A stretch of DNA of 7,161 nt, from positions 1 to 7,161 of the forward strand of contig UQIY01000069.1 of the NCBI GenBank assembly GCA_900541195.1. Reading direction: 5' to 3'. The position numbers and the translations under genes were made by a program. Below, one piece after another: positions 5,940 through 7,161 of this stretch. Each line of letters starts with the position of its first letter. Position 1 is the first letter of the stretch. Source of the DNA: an uncultured Collinsella sp. Its GTDB lineage: Bacteria > Actinomycetota > Coriobacteriia > Coriobacteriales > Coriobacteriaceae. A model generated the notes under the pieces. The model did not search any database. It saw nothing but the letters and a program-made list of their open reading frames with translations, and had not been told where the DNA came from.

Positions 5940-5959
5940 CGAAGAGCTCAGACTCTTCG
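5940..5959 (-). other. Intercistronic hairpin between EIIB and EIIC
   Basis: CGAAGAG and CTCTTCG form a perfect 7-bp stem with a 6-nt loop in the EIIB-EIIC gap. No U-tract follows, so it is not a typical terminator. It may act in mRNA processing or stability and so set the ratio of the soluble (EIIA, EIIB) to the membrane (EIIC, EIID) subunits; that role is an inference. Confidence 0.45.
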
Positions 5960-5970
5960 AAATTGAACGC

Positions 5971-6453
5971 CTAGAGCACGCTGGCGCAGTCGACCTTGGG
6001 GTCATCGGCCAGGGGTCGAATCTCGACCTCAACGCCACGATCCAGCATCTCGCGCACATCGGCTTCCTCGGCCGCGGTCAGGAAGATCTGACGAGAGACC
6101 TGACGAGCGTCGGGACGCTTCTCGTCCTTGGGCTTGGTGTTGCCCAGGTTGACCGACTTGATCTGCGGGCAGCCCTCAACAAGCTGCTTTGCCTCAGCGA
6201 TAGTGGCGACGCAGATGATCATCTTGTACTTGTCGGTCACGCCCGAGTTGATAGCTTCGATTGCATGCTCCATATCTTTGATGACGAGCTTGCAGCCGGC
6301 AGGCTTGCCCATCTTGAGCGTCGTCTTCCACACCGGGTCGTTAGCGACCTTATCGCCCACGCAGAAGATGCAGTTGGAGCCAAGGCCCTGAACCCAGGAA
6401 ACTGCGACCTGGCCATGAAGCAGGCGATGGTCAACGCGAAGTAGCTGAATCAT
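5971..6453 (-). CDS. PTS system mannose/fructose/sorbose-family EIIB component
   Basis: A 160-residue cytoplasmic phosphotransfer protein that takes phosphate from EIIA and passes it to the incoming sugar. The N-terminal signature LLRVDHRLLHGQVAVSW matches mannose-class EIIB; by analogy with E. coli ManX the phosphorylated residue is the histidine in RLLHGQV, His13 here. The length is normal for a free-standing EIIB. I chose the ATG at 6453; a TTG at 6468 in frame would add five residues ahead of the family's usual start. A G-rich run (GGGGGG) about 8 nt upstream is a poor but usable ribosome binding site. It lies between EIIA (57-nt gap) and EIIC (58-nt gap) on the same strand, and is the only EIIB in the window, so it may also have to serve the orphan EIIC-EIID pair. 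Confidence 0.95.
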   Translation of the reverse strand: MIQLLRVDHRLLHGQVAVSWVQGLGSNCIFCVGDKVANDPVWKTTLKMGKPAGCKLVIKDMEHAIEAINSGVTDKYKMIICVATIAEAKQLVEGCPQIKSVNLGNTKPKDEKRPDARQVSRQIFLTAAEEADVREMLDRGVEVEIRPLADDPKVDCASVL

Positions 6454-6477
6454 AATGTGACCCCCCAAAGGTCTTGT

Positions 6478-6490
6478 GCCGTCATACGGC
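6478..6490 (-). other. Small hairpin between EIIA and EIIB
   Basis: GCCGT and ACGGC form a 5-bp stem with a 3-nt loop in the EIIA-EIIB gap, with no U-tract. It is short enough to be chance; it is listed because the other gap of this operon (EIIB-EIIC) also holds a hairpin. Confidence 0.25.
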
Positions 6491-6510
6491 GTGTCAGTAG
6501 GTGCTGCGGA

Positions 6511-6930
6511 TTAGAACTCTTCCTCCTCCTCGTCATCGACCAAAAGATCGTTGACAAACTTCACGCGCGTATCGTCCGCAGCGACGATGGCGCGAATCGT
6601 CTCCTCAACCGGCGCCGACTCGTCAGAGAACAGCAGCTGGATGAGCAGAGGAAGGTTCATGTTGGTAACGAGGTACGTGCGGGGACGCGTCTGGACGATC
6701 TTGGTGAACTCGTTGTTAACGCTACCGCCAAAGAGGTCGGTGCAGACAACGACATCATCGTCGGCAGACATGCCTGCCAGCAGTTTTTGGGCCTCCTCGG
6801 CCACGTCCATGCGGCCATCGACGAACATCGAAAGATCGTGGACGTTGTCGCGAGCGCCCGAGAGCAGCTCGACGCTCTCCTTGATGCCGGTGGCGAAGTG
6901 CGCATGGCTGGCGATGATGTACTGTCTCAT
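6511..6930 (-). CDS. PTS system mannose/fructose/sorbose-family EIIA component
   Basis: A 139-residue cytoplasmic protein that accepts phosphate from HPr and passes it to EIIB. The start MRQYIIASHAHFATG fits the EIIA-man fold, with the phosphorylated histidine expected at His9 by alignment with E. coli ManX His10; His11 is next to it. The loop TDLFGGSVNNE (64-74) corresponds to the conserved TWGGSP-type loop near the active site. The C-terminus is unusual: VDDEEEEEF, an acidic run ending in phenylalanine, recalling the EGDEDDDF end of EIIC. The start is supported by GAGAGG about 9 nt upstream. The gene is 46 nt after the SIS-domain gene, with no terminator between them, indicating one operon. 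Confidence 0.95.
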   Translation of the reverse strand: MRQYIIASHAHFATGIKESVELLSGARDNVHDLSMFVDGRMDVAEEAQKLLAGMSADDDVVVCTDLFGGSVNNEFTKIVQTRPRTYLVTNMNLPLLIQLLFSDESAPVEETIRAIVAADDTRVKFVNDLLVDDEEEEEF

Positions 6931-6976
6931 TCTGTGTTCCTCTCAATAGCCCGGCACGTTCCCGCACCCGTTTTCT

Positions 6977-7161
6977 TTAGTAGTCGAACTGGTGATAGTA
7001 GCGACGATACTTGAGGTTGTGCTTGGTGACCGTCTCGTAGTAGCGAGCCAGGCGGTCGGTCACGAGCACCGTCAGAATCCACGGGGAGACGATGACGCGG
7101 AACTCGTCGTCAAGGCCGGGGATCGCGAACTCGGCGGTGTCGATGATGTTGATGTCGGTGT
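6977..7161 (-). CDS. C-terminal part of a SIS-domain sugar-phosphate isomerase/deglycase-like protein
   Basis: The last 60 codons of a gene that begins beyond the right edge; the reading frame ends with TAA at 6979-6977. The sequence contains IPGLDDEF, then SPWILTVLVTDRLARYY, and ends KYRRYYHQFDY. This resembles the C-terminal end of SIS-domain proteins of the fructosamine-deglycase/GlmS-isomerase-like group (for example FrlB, GfrE and GfrF), which often end in an RRY...EY-like tail. Family assignment is by eye from a fragment and is moderately sure; the exact reaction is not known. It is directly upstream of the EIIA gene, so the enzyme probably acts on the phosphorylated product of this PTS. 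The frame was worked out by hand from the sequence. Confidence 0.7.
   Translation of the reverse strand, partial: TDINIIDTAEFAIPGLDDEFRVIVSPWILTVLVTDRLARYYETVTKHNLKYRRYYHQFDY

Noticed and set aside
1..7161. CRISPR array, phage or toxin-antitoxin genes
   Set aside because: No short regularly spaced repeats and no phage- or toxin-like proteins were seen; the DNA is filled by metabolic transport genes.

Overview
The window looks like chromosomal DNA from a high-GC gut actinobacterium, most likely a Collinsella-type coriobacterium. That assignment rests on G/C-rich codon use, dense minus-strand operons, mannose-family PTS genes and general resemblance; it is an inference, not a database match. 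Every gene I can support is on the minus strand, so transcription runs from high to low coordinates.

Right-hand operon (7161 to 4325): the C-terminus of a SIS-domain protein (probably a sugar-phosphate isomerase or deglycase), then a complete mannose/fructose/sorbose-family PTS in the order EIIA, EIIB, EIIC, EIID. A strong intrinsic terminator (4265-4295) follows. Directly beyond it is a DMT/EamA-family exporter-like gene (3346-4236), whose ribosome binding site lies only 17 nt past the U-tract.

Middle and left (3345 to 226): a 225-nt regulatory region, then a second EIIC-EIID pair without its own EIIA or EIIB, a second strong terminator (1458-1498), and an MFS transporter gene starting just past it (226-1440). 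A 170-nt intergenic region follows. The window ends in the first 18 codons of another minus-strand gene, possibly a second SIS-domain protein.

The main structural result is a perfect 1,518-bp direct repeat (1534-3051 = 4326-5843, offset 2,792 bp). It covers all of EIID up to its stop codon and most of EIIC. Homology continues past one edge at only about 74% identity (51 of 69 bases in the 5' end of EIIC). This pattern fits homogenisation (gene conversion) of older paralogues better than a simple fresh duplication.

The main regulatory result is a family of near-palindromic 10-mers around TTGATATCAA. Two sites 35 bp apart occur in matching positions over two TATAAT boxes, upstream of the orphan EIIC-EIID pair and of the leftmost gene, which suggests one regulon. 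The leader of the orphan EIIC also holds a nested hairpin with a possible anti-Shine-Dalgarno element.

Working model (inference): the PTS imports and phosphorylates a sugar or glycated amino acid, SIS-domain enzymes process the phosphorylated product, and the EamA and MFS transporters, placed after leaky or regulated terminators, export a by-product. The set of parts resembles the gfr/frl systems for Amadori compounds, but the substrate cannot be read from this sequence.
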